Shown in pieces: positions 10,381-20,780 of a stretch of 64,000 nucleotides of DNA; the stretch's first letter is position 1; each line of letters begins with the position of its first letter. The DNA lies in contig JAACJM010000041.1 in assembly GCA_013368315.1 (NCBI GenBank), positions 459,026 through 523,025 of the forward strand. The letters are read 5' to 3'. The translations under genes and the position numbers were made by a program. The stretch is from Tetrapyrgos nigripes (lineage: Eukaryota; Basidiomycota; Agaricomycetes; Agaricales; Campanellaceae). The notes under the pieces were generated by a model that was given only the letters and a program-made list of their open reading frames with translations, did not search any database and was not told the DNA's origin.

Positions 10381-13300
10381 ATGACGAGCAACCAGGCGCC
10401 TTTCTTCAATGATTTCGTCGTGCATAAACGCACGTATCTAGCCTCAGTTATTGTGTCGTTCGGTAAGGTCTCCTTCCGATACAAAGCGGGTCAACCTCTG
10501 ACGACATAGGGGGTAGGTGCCATGTCTTTGGGATACGATACAGGCGTTGCTTCCGGCGTGGTGGTGCTTCCCTCATTTTTATACTCTGTCACGGGAACCA
10601 CCACATTGTCCCCTGCCGCCAAGGCAGACCTCTCGTCGAAGTGAGTTGCAGCGACTGTCAGACCTTGTATGCACTGATAGTACAATCAATTTCTTCAAGC
10701 GTGGTTTCTATTCTCTTCCTTGGTGCATTCGTGGCAGCTATCGTTGCTCTTCCTGTGACCTTGAGATTTGGGCCTCGCATTGCTCTCGCTCTGGCCGGTA
10801 TCGTGTTCACGACAGGGGCAATAGTTCAAATCGTAACAGAGCATTCGCTAGCAGCTGTCTATGTCGGACGTGTGCTCTCTGGCTTCGGCATCGGAATGAT
10901 AAGCAATGCTGGTGAGAAATGGTTATGTTGCCGGCTCGAAGGACCGATTGATATGAAAACCTCTCTAGCAAACTCTTACATCGCCGAGATCAGCCCAGCA
11001 CATATCCGAGGCAAGACTGGTACCATGTTCCAGATGTTTTTGGTCATAGGAAGCATCATTTCCTTCTTTACGGTTTATGGTGTCAGCAAGAACTTGCCAG
11101 GTGTCCCGTCTTCCATCCAGTGGAGGCTCGCTTTCGGTTTACAAATGCCCGGTTCTCTACTCATGCTCTCTGGCCTGGCCTTCATACCTGAGTCACCGAG
11201 ATGGCTGGCTTATCGTGGCAATGTTGAGAAAGCTACATCAGTTATTTCTTGGCTTCGTCAACTACCTGAGACGGATCTTCAAGTGACACACGAAATAGCA
11301 GAAATCATCGCTTCGATCAACGAAGAACGAGAAGCTAGCCAGGGCTTGACTATCAAAGAGATATTCTGTAAGGGCTATCGAGATCGCTTCATGTTCTCCA
11401 CGAGCGTTGTCGTCTTCTGTAAGCCGCGTTGTCTTGGAGATATGCGCAGTTTGTGCTGATTGCCTTTCGGTGAATCATAGTTATGTTCACCGGGCAGAAC
11501 TCGATTCTGTACTATGGGCCCATTATCTTTGCGTCGATTGGTTACGGCACAAATGCTGGCCTGCTGGCATCAGGACTCTTCGGTGTCATCAAAGTTGCCT
11601 GCACGCCCTTATTCGCCATCTTCTTCGCCGACCGTTTCGGCCGGAAGACTCTCTTACAGGTCGGCAACATTCTCAAAGCAGGTGTCTTGTTCACTTTTGC
11701 TGGTCTGACGAGCAGCAAGATTGATCCGCATTCGGCGAGGGGCAACGCAGCTGCAGCTATGCTATACCTTTACATGGTGTTCTACAGCTTCTCGTACGGA
11801 CCACTTATTTGGATCATGATATCCGAGCCTTTCGACAATAAAACACGTCAGTGGGGTGTCATGTATGCTGTCGCCTTGACCTGGATCCTAAACTACGCCA
11901 TCTCTAAGATCACACCAATTGGCATCAATGTGGGTGACGAAATCATCAAGAATATCGTCAGATAGATGTGGCTCACTGACAATTGCACAGAATATAGGCT
12001 ATAAATTCTGGATAGTGATTGGAATTTTAAATCTTCTTGCTTTCGCCGGAGTAAGCTCCTTGCACTCCAAGACTATGATACAAAGCTGAATTTGAATGTC
12101 AACAGACCTGGGTACTCCCGGAGACACAAGGCAAGACTTTAGAGGAGATGGTCGGTTATATATTTGATTTAACTTTTGCCAACACAATGTCTCACAAATG
12201 CTTGGGTCCAGGACATCATCTTCAGCAAAACCACTCCAGTAGTCCGCGAAGCCAATATCGAGAAGGCACTTGGTCACAAAGTCAACGAGACAGCAAATAG
12301 CTATAGCAAACATGAAGATAGTCTCGCAGTAGTTCCTACAGCAACTTGCGTTGAGCATGATGTCCTTATTATCGGCGGTGGTTTGGTCGGGTATGTACAA
12401 TGGTCTCTGCATCGAAGTCTATGAGAGCAATTTATTGGGAGCTAATTGACTATGGTGCTCCATAGATTGACACTGGCCCAAGGCCTTCGAAAAAGGGGTA
12501 TCAAAGCTACAGTTTTTGAGCGTGACATCGATAGAGATGGCCGAACTCAGGGTTACGGTAGGGCTGACTCACTTCTTGCCATGCAGACGGTTCAGCATTG
12601 ACGGTTCTTCGCAGCCATTACCTTTCATTGGGCGTTGGAATGTCTGGAGCAGATGTACCCTAAGGATATCTTTGACCGGTTAGACGATACAAGCGTGGAT
12701 CCGAACCTAAGTTTTGACGAAGGTCATTTCCTCGTGATAGATGGCCGAAATTGTGTCCCCATCCTCGACATACCTCCCTCTAAACGTCGCATCCGCGCTA
12801 ATCGATCCAAATTTCGTAAGCTTATCTTGGAAAGATTAGATGTCGTATACGAGAAGCGGTTCAGAAGTTATGAGATTATTCCGGATGGAGTGATTGCGCG
12901 TTTTGAAGATGGGTCAAGCTTTAAAGGAAGTTTCTTGGTGGGATGTGATGGGAACAATTCGCTTGTGAGGAGGCAGTTAGTAGGGGAGGAGAAAGCTGCG
13001 CTCAAACCTTGCGGAATCACTATGGGCGGAGTCGTCCAGTACTTTACGCCAGAACAGGCTAAGCCTTATCGAGGTCAGCAGTTATTGTGTTCAAGGTCTG
13101 TGACAAAGACTGACAACGAGTGGTTTTGGTACTAGACATTGACCCACTGCTCTTCCAGACCATCCACCCGGAGACCCGCAACTACATCTGGTACTCGGTC
13201 CAAGACGTCAGCGACGACGGCAAGACCATTGCCGTGTTAACGATGGTCTCACACCCGATCCTAGACCCCACAGACGAACTTTCCAAAAATGCTACAAGCA

Positions 13301-13827
13301 AACAAGTCATTGCCGACATCAAAAAACGAGCCGAAGGTTTCGCTGAACCCATGTTTAGTCTCCTCAACAACATCGATGAGAACTTGCCTGCAACGCGCAT
13401 CCATCTGGCTGACTGGATTCCAGTGCCGTACAATAGTCAGGGAAGGGTTGCCTTGGCTGGTGATGCTGCAGGTCCTATGACCAGTGAGTCATTTCGAGAC
13501 CTGTCACCTGACTGAAGATGCGTACATTAGTGCTAACAAACAGATCCTCTTTACTCACTAGTGTTTCGAGGCGAAGCAGTAAATCATGGATCTCTTGACG
13601 CCATGCTTCTGTGCGACGTGCTCACCAAGCATACTCGCGGCAAGATTGACATCACTGAAGGCATAGAGAAGTATGAGGCCGAGATAAGAGCAAGAAGGAT
13701 GGTCGCTACGCCATTATCGCGACAAGCAGCTATCGATGCCCATCTCCCAGGTGGATTTCCCCCTGATTCACCGTTAGTCACTCAACGCGCAGCTCCAGAC
13801 ATTGCTTCTACCGTCATTGAGGCATAA
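10381..13827 (+). CDS. MFS sugar-porter-type transporter fused to FAD-dependent monooxygenase
   Basis: Twelve exons join in phase: 10381-10462, 10517-10640, 10700-10911, 10969-11418, 11481-11929, 11991-12050, 12106-12150, 12212-12390, 12466-12557, 12615-13073, 13136-13483, 13562-13827, giving 921 aa. Residues 1 to about 495 are a 12-helix MFS sugar-porter-like carrier: SFGAMSLGYDTGVASG, PESPRWLAYRG, DRFGRKTLLQVG and the C-terminal signature PETQGKTLEEMD. After a ~30-residue linker, residues 522-921 form a complete flavin monooxygenase of the FAD_binding_3 type: VLIIGGGLVGLTLA (FAD fold), VGCDGNNS near 674 (DG motif), VALAGDAAGPMT near 822 (GD motif). The junction lies inside one exon (12212-12390), which encodes both the transporter tail and the FAD fold, without stop or Met between. 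Membrane protein with a cytosolic hydroxylase tail is inferred. Alternatives are two genes with an unseen monooxygenase start, or unusual splicing. Confidence 0.8.
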
Positions 13828-13956
13828 GCGTGAGTCTTGATTGATGTAAATATAGAAAATCAGTAGAATGTTAAGCATAGACCTCGTTAACGTGACATGT
13901 TGTATGGCAGATGAAACCCGTTGAGTGTACTGGGGAAAGGTGCCACTGCTTCGCAT

Positions 13957-14241
13957 TGTTGAGCAGGCTATGTTCTATATACGTAGCGGCAACTGCATAC
14001 TTACCTGGGGATGTAAAAGTGCTTGTTAGAGCCGTTTGTTAGAGGTTTAAGAGCGATGAGCAGTAAGGGAAATCCTTGTTCTTGTAGGGCAATCTACGAG
14101 CCCTTATATACTGTTCTAGATAGTACATGTGACTACTTATCTAAGAACTACTGATGTATAGTAAGCGTAACTAACTAGATTACTATCTAATCTATATCTA
14201 ATCTAGTGTTGATGGCTGCTTACTAATTTGCCAATTCAACA
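13957..14241 (-). repeat. Copia 3' LTR
   Basis: 285 bp, downstream LTR of the minus-strand element. About 99% identical to 20491-20775. Confidence 0.95.
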
Positions 14242-14250
14242 CTCCCCCTT
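14242..14250 (-). other. Copia polypurine tract
   Basis: AAGGGGGAG on the minus strand, directly abutting the 3' LTR; the expected plus-strand primer for reverse transcription. Confidence 0.8.
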
Positions 14251-14363
14251 GCTAAGCTGCATCGTTAGTGCGTGTAAGCATAAAGGTGCTATAAGCAGCT
14301 GAGGTTCATCTTCGTTATTTGAGATACGTTGTACCAAGGTTCTATAATACGTTATACAAAAAC

Positions 14364-16259
14364 TCAGCTAGTATAAAACTGAAGTCCTAGTTGCAATCTG
14401 GACTTCTCGAATTTTTGTTTGCCAAGGTTCTTTGTAAACATATCGGCGGGATTATCGCTTCCTTCTATGAACTTTATTGTTACGTTCTCATTTGCTACAT
14501 GTTCACGAATAAAGTGATATTTGACAGCAATATGTTTTGAACGTCGTTCTTTAACAGGATTGGATGCGATGAAGATAGATCCTTGATTGTCCCCATAGAT
14601 ATTGATAGCTTTCATCTCAATGTTAAGTTCTTTTAAGAGAGCTTTTATCCAGATGACTTGACGACTACAGTCGCTAAGTGCCATATACTCAGCTTCGGTA
14701 GAGCTTAATGCGGTTGTGGTTTGAGCTCTAGAGGCCTAGTAGAAAGTACCACATGCCAATGTTAGGAAGAAGCCAGTATGTGATCAATGATCATTTGGGT
14801 CTGATGCCCAGTCAGAGTCTGTGTATGCAGCGAGACCAGTTCCTAATGGATCTGATTCAGTGATCTTTTTCTTGGATCCGTCATACACTAATGCGTAGTG
14901 TCAAGTACCGAGAAGGTAACGGCAAATCCAGAGAGCTTTGGCTAGATGATCATCTGAAGGGTTTGCAGCGTGCTGTGCCATTTTGGTAACGGCGAAGGCT
15001 ATGTCAGGACGAGTTCCTAACATAATGTAAAGAAGAGACCCGATGACAGTTTGATATTTCTGTTGAAGTACTGGGTCAACTGGGGCTTTGTTTTTTATAG
15101 GATAATATCCTGCAGGTAATGGAGTAGCAGAAGCTTTCGCGTTTTGCATACCACATTGTTCTAGTACCTTTTCAAGGTAGGCTCATTGATCAAGATAGAT
15201 TTTGCTGCCTTTCCTGACGATGTTCATCCTAAGAAATTCTTTGGCATCGCCAAGATCCCTGCATTCCCATTTCTTCATAAATTTTGCCTTTAACTTGAGC
15301 ACTAGCTGCTTGTCTGCTCCACAGAATAGGGCATTGTCAACGTAGACGATGGCAATGACAATGTAACCATTTTGGTTATATACGAAGATTCTGGCATCAG
15401 AATTGATTCGTTTGAAACCAAGTTCTGCCATGGACTTGTCGAGACCTTTCCACCAAGCAAGACCAGCTTGCTTAAGTCCATATAGAGCACAAAGTAGCCG
15501 AATCACTTTGCGTTCTTTTCCAGGTTCTATAAAACCTTCTGGTTGTTCCATATAGATCTCTTCTTCGAGTATGCCATAAAGATAGGCACTACGAACATCG
15601 ACACCTGAGATGTGCCAATTATTGAGGGCTGCCAATGCGAAGATTAGGCACACCGTCTCAAAGCAAACAACTGGAGAGAAGACTTGATCGAAGTCTAGAC
15701 CTTCAATCTGTGATAAACCTTTAGCGACGAGTCTCGCCTTCTTACGGCCATCAGTTTTGATGTCAAAGACCGATCAGTTTTTTATGACTTTCCTATTCTC
15801 AGGACGATCTACGAGTTGGAAAGTTCCGCGCCTGCGAAGTACCTCTAGTTCTTCACAGCAAGCAATTTTCCATTCCTCCTGCTCTTTATCTGGTAAGAGC
15901 AATATTTCTTGGAGTGTCCATTCACAGGGAGATTTAGAGTCAATTGCATTATTAAGCAAGAGATTTATCATCTGTATTCCCCCTTCCCAGCATAGTTGTG
16001 CCTGATCTTCTAAAAGATCGTTTCCATCTGTATTAGATGCAGAATTCTCATCGTCTGAAGTGGACGAGTGTGGCCTGAGACTTTCATCAGCGTCTCCTGA
16101 GTCACTTTGTCCTGTGGAACTAGGACCGGGATCCTGTGATGCTGTGGCTGCAGTCCCGTGTGGTTGGTTTAGCTGTCGCCATGCCTCACGTTCTCTTGTG
16201 GCTCTATCAGTGTCGCGTTTATCAGCTGTGACCTGTTTATTTGCATCACGTGCACGCAT
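14364..16259 (-). pseudogene. Copia reverse transcriptase and RNase H, with stops
   Basis: Copia RT blocks are clear: EILLLPDKEQEEWKIACCEE, SGVDVRSAYLYGIL, ALYGLKQAGLAWW and IVYVDNALFCGAD, followed by RNase H ALSSTEAEYMALSDC and IYGDNQGSIFIA. The catalytic pair normally reads YVDD; here it is YVDN (codon at 15333-15335). In-frame stops lie at 15774-15776, 15183-15185, 14901-14903, 14784-14786 and 14736-14738. Most fit a CGA to TGA change and one a TGG to TAG change. The enzyme cannot be made from this copy. Confidence 0.9.
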
Positions 16260-16382
16260 GCCAGGGGGCTGAGTGCTCCCCTGTCTCCAGGCTTGATTAG
16301 AGTCTGGTACAAATGTTCTTAGTGCTCTCCTGTCACGTTGAGTTTGTCTAGGTGCAGGAGGTGGATTCGGTGATTGCCTTGG

Positions 16383-17540
16383 TCACCTCAGAGGTGTCTG
16401 TGGAAGCTGTGGTGGTGTTTCAGGTTCAGATTCAGTTCTCAGAGGCAGCGTTTCCGGTGGCGATCTCTGCAGACTCTGTCTGTCAGCATCGTCATGCTGA
16501 ACATCAGGTCTCCTTTTGGAAGGTGCGTTGGTTGGTATGTAAAAATGCTCGTCTTCATCTTCGCTGAACATTTGAGGAACATCCTCATTAGGATCGTTTG
16601 GAACGTCTTTTGACGTTATAGGAAGTCGTTTTGAGTTTGTTGTGCTTTTCTCACATCGAGGAAACAAAGTTTTGTCGAATACTGCTTGTGGTGCAGTAAA
16701 TTTCGCATTGTTCTTTTTCATGAATAGATCACCATGTCTGCCTGGGGCAGGACCAAGATAGGTCATGAGTTCTGTTTTGGAAGCGAGTTTGTTCTTTCGA
16801 ATTTTCGCTGGAACGTAGACATACGCTCCACAGCCAAGTACACGTAAGTGATCCATACGAGGCTTTTTCTTTTCAAGAACTTCATATGGTGTTATCCAGT
16901 TATGTCGCTGCATCGGAGTGTGCATATACAAATACACTGCATGTGTAACACAAAATTCCCACCAGCTGTCAGGAAGACACGCGTGTTTGCGCATTGCCTC
17001 AGCTTTGTCCATTATAGTGCGCATGAGGCGCTCAGCACGACCATTTTGTTGGGGGTGTATGGTGCGCTTTGTAGGATCTTGATGCCTTTGTCTTTCAACA
17101 TTTTGATGAAGGCACCTTTGATATATTTTCTCCCTGCATCGGACATCCATTGTTCGACTTTAGACTTGTATTGGTTCTCAACCATGGTGAGTCATTGGCG
17201 AGTGACATGAACTGGCATTTTCTTATTGTTTAACAGAAAAGCCCACGTGTTAGATGTAAAGTTGTCCAAGAAGATTATCATATAATTGAATTTGTGGTAT
17301 GATTCAGTGGGGAATTCTTTGAGATCTGAATGGATTAATTCAAAGGGACACGACGCCCGTCCTTCTGATGGTGGGTAAACTCGTTGTGGTGTTTTTCCTT
17401 CGAGACATCCGCGGCAGATTGGTGGTTGTAAAGGAATATTGAATTCTGGCCAGCCATCAGTATGTGTTTGAAGATGTTTGAGAACATCACGAGAAGGGTG
17501 ACCAGCGTGTTGTGCGCTAAGTCAAAGTTGATTTCGTAAA
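16383..17540 (-). pseudogene. Copia integrase region, frameshifted
   Basis: A pre-integrase zinc block is readable as HAGHPSRDVLKHLQTH with ICRGCLEGK near 17520-17400, in a different frame from the protease. The core follows in ELIHSDLKEF and MIIFLDNFTSNTWAF, then SAPYTPQQNGRAERLMRTI and VLGCGAYVYVPAKIRK. A frameshift near 17530 and a stop at 17192-17194 break the frame. The C-terminal part toward 16383 is hydrophilic and Pro-rich, as usual between integrase and RT. Confidence 0.85.
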
Positions 17541-20163
17541 TCATAGCGTCTGCCAAGGAGGCAACGTCATTTTTGGTATGAGGAAGATAGTAAATAGTAT
17601 CTTCTGGTGATCGTTTGGTAAATGTCAACCAGCGACAATGCATTGTGTTTCCATCTACATCTGTCATTTTGTCATGCTTCATTAGCGTGATCATTTTGTC
17701 TGATCCATGGACTGTCACTCTGTCTGACTGTAGGAATGTACCAAGTGACAATAACCGTTGATTTAGATCGGCAACATAGTAAACAGGGGCAACTTTGAAG
17801 TAACGAGATCCCTGTTGTATGATGACAGTGCCAGCAGTGTTGGTTTTTGTAACTCCATTTGCAGTTTGAATAGAGATTGAATCTACTTTATGTGACTCAA
17901 CAAAGTCGGTTAAGTCAAAAGTGTAATGAGCAGATGCTCCAGAATTGAGTAACCAGGCATTGTCATAATGTTTCTGGTTGATGAGAGTATTCTTTCCCTT
18001 GCAATTCACACAAGATGAATAATAAGTCCCACAGGGACATAATATATTGGGTACATTATAAATAGAGGGGCTAATAGAGCCCAGAGGAGCGGTATGTATA
18101 AATATGTTACAAGCATGCGATAATAATTTACATGCAACTGGGCTCATCATCTGCACTGTATTAGATGTGTCAGATACTCTATTCACAATGGAAGAGAAAG
18201 AGGGTGTGGCATACCTGTAGTACCCACCATCATTCCAACTCTCAGAAATAATCTCCTCCTCAGAGTCAGATCCGAGGGATATAATGTCCATATCCGGAGA
18301 ACTCGACAGTGGTGTTATGAGGTCCGGTATCGAGTCGGCATCCAAGTTGGAAGCACTGGGGGACGTGGAGATTTCCTCGCATAATGGGGTAACCGACTGC
18401 GCTTGGCTCCATCCCAATGAATTGGAGGCGCTCATCTGGTCGAGGTCCCCATCAAGGTCCTCAAGGCCCTCGTTGTACTCCCTGTCGAACTCCCCCGAAT
18501 ACCACCTTTGAGTCATCTCGTCGGTGACCATGTGAAGACGCTCCTCGAGCGTTTTGTGGTTGGGGTCGATGTTCTCTTTGTCGGAATCCCCCATGTCGAC
18601 GAGACTGGCCTCCCACATTCTGAGGTGTTTGGTAGACTCTGCTTTTTCCCTCTCGAACTCCTCCGAGTCCATGCTCCCTGTGTTGGAAACGAGACTGTCT
18701 GACAGTCTGTCGAGTTCCTCGGCCATTTCGGCGTTGTTGTCCGTTCCCACACACTTGTCGTGTTTCCACCCGAAGTTGTTCCACGCTTCCTCTTGCTGTG
18801 GAGTACCCCAGTTGGTGGCACCCCAACCATCAGAGACAGGTTTGTTGTTGCGGATGGCGAACCAGTGGTCGTCATTGTGATCGGGGTTGGAATCGGTGTG
18901 AGAGAAGGTGTGGCCATCAGGATAGGGGGCGACGAGATTTTGCCAATAGTATCGTTCCATGAAAGAACAACCATCGGAAATGATAGAGGGACGAGGGAGA
19001 GAGGTAGAGGCTTCGGAATGAGACATGTGTGCTAGTTCAAGGTCTTTGAGGAGCTCACCAGTTGGCTTAATCCCATTAACACGAGCAGTTTTAAAGGCAT
19101 TCTGGACAGATGAGAAAAATCTGTCAAAAGGCTTTTCCGTCTCGCTAAAGAAGGGTTTATGCACATCTTTGGTAGAGGGCTCCATGACCGTGATGGTCGG
19201 AGTTTCCTTGAAGAACTTTGCTGCATGTATGACGTGTGAGTGTCCTAACTTAATAGGACCCATGCTTTGGGCTTGTTGCTTCTGGCGTGTTTGTTCACCA
19301 GCACGTTTTCTGCGGCCTTGCCAGTTGCCACATCCTCGGCCTTTGCCTCTCCAAGCACTGCTGCTGCCTTTATGGCGCTGCTGCTGCTGTTCCTCAAAGA
19401 CAGGAGGTTTGCCTTTGCGTTTGATTGCTGTGATTTTGGTGGCATTGGCAGATTGAGTTTTCTTTCCGCCGCGCGCTTCCCAAGTGTTGACAACCTGAGT
19501 ACGAAGATCATCAAGGGATCCATCTTCGAAGGCGTTGATGTCATCTTGAGTTTCCTTGGCAATGTCATAGCCATAGATATCAGCGGGGAGTTTGTTGATA
19601 ACGATCATGTACTGGAGGTATAGGGGAATGGCCGTGTTAACACCAGCGTTATTGATCTGAGTGAGGTACATTTTGATGAGATCAATTGCAGCACCAGGAT
19701 GAGTGTTGTGAGGGATTTCGACGTCCATGGCACACTTGAAGTTCTGAAAGATTTCAGCAGCTCCAGGTTTACCATAGAGATCTTTGAGAGTTCCCCACAT
19801 TCTCCTGGCAGTAGTGATATCCTCAAGTTTCATACCAATAGCTTGAGAGACACGGAGTTTGATAACTCCCATGGCCTTGTCGTTGTCTTTGTCCCAATCA
19901 ACAGTACTACCAGCAGCAGCAGCGGTGAAATGGGTAGGAGATGCTTCTTCATTGCTTGCTCCTGCAGCAGCACCAGTAGTGGTACCAGTGGGAGCAGCGG
20001 GGGCAGGAGCTGGAGTGATTTCTATATCTCCAGGACGAGGAGTATTGAGGACATATGTGATGCCCTGAGATTGAAGCCAAGATTTGGACTTGCTGGCCCA
20101 AAGGGTATAGTTCGGTCCAGTGAGTTCTGGAACAGTAGACATAAAGCTTGATCTGGAAGACAT
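17335..20163 (-). pseudogene. Copia gag-protease, protease active site mutated
   Basis: A long open frame starting MSSRSSFMSTVPELTGPNY. Gag follows the copia pattern (LTGPNYTLWASKSKSWL; MWGTLKDLYGKPGA). Instead of a CCHC zinc knuckle there is a basic Gly/Arg stretch (WRGKGRGCGNWQGRRKR). A long acidic spacer then leads to the protease. Its active site, normally DSGAS, reads AWLLNSGASAHYTF, so the catalytic Asp is Asn (codon 17944-17946). The protein therefore looks inactive even where the frame is open. Confidence 0.85.
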
Positions 20164-20478
20164 TTCAAATGTGATCTGGGGATATAATCGAACTGTCAGC
20201 ATAACATCCTATATGCAAGATAAGCAGTGGCGTTAAGGACGCGCCATGAAAATAAATTAAAAGCTGCAGCTAGCACGCTTATGACAGTGATTATCCCCGG
20301 TGTGCATTATACCAGCTTGCAGCCATGTAGGCGCTACTGTGCACATACAGCAGCCATGAAGGTGCATGTAAAGAACTTCTTTCACGGAGGGCGATGTTCA
20401 AGCAGCTGCAGGGGTGCTACCAGGTATTACGCAGTCTAGGACTTGCTGCCAGTGATGGAGCGATGTCCAGGGCTTGCG

Positions 20479-20490
20479 GGGCCCATAACC
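20479..20490 (-). other. Copia primer-binding site
   Basis: Directly after the 5' LTR the element reads GGTTATGGGCCC, complementary to the anticodon arm (GGGCCCATAACC) of initiator tRNA-Met. This is the half-tRNA priming known from Drosophila copia rather than 3'-CCA-end priming. Confidence 0.75.
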
Positions 20491-20775
20491 TGTTGAGCAG
20501 GCTATGTTCTATATACGTAGCGGCAACTGCATACTTACCTGGGGATGTAAAAGTGCTTGTTAGAGCAGTTTGTTAGAGGTTTAAGAGTGATGAGCAGTAA
20601 GGGAAATCCTTGTTCTTGTAGGGCAATCTACAAGCCCTTATATACTGTTCTAGATAGTACATGTGACTACTTATCTAAGAACTACTGATGTATAGTAAGC
20701 GTAACTAACTAGATTACTATCTAATCTATATCTAATCTAGTGTTGATGGCTGCTTACTAATTTGCCAATTCAACA
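20491..20775 (-). repeat. Copia 5' LTR
   Basis: 285 bp, upstream LTR of the minus-strand element, abutting the primer-binding site. Confidence 0.95.
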
Positions 20776-20780
20776 CACAT

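Larger units (their letters stand above)
13952..20780 (-). mobile_element. Ty1/copia LTR retrotransposon, inactivated
   Basis: A 6.8 kb element on the minus strand, inserted about 125 bases after the monooxygenase stop. Two 285 bp LTRs start TGTTGA and end TCAACA when read on the plus strand and differ at about three positions. Flanks CGCAT (13952-13956) and CACAT (20776-20780) are probably a 5 bp target duplication with one change. Order on the element is gag, protease, integrase, reverse transcriptase, RNase H, which defines copia. Coding is interrupted by at least one frameshift near 17530 and several stops. High LTR identity says the insertion is recent. Confidence 0.95.

Noticed and set aside
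12176..12424. Reading the monooxygenase as an independent gene starting here
   Set aside because: No ATG precedes the FAD fold in frame within the exon, and the upstream part of that exon is the transporter tail; a separate gene would need an unseen exon.
18284..19623. Plus-strand open frames of 65-143 residues across copia gag
   Set aside because: They are antisense shadows of the long gag-protease frame.
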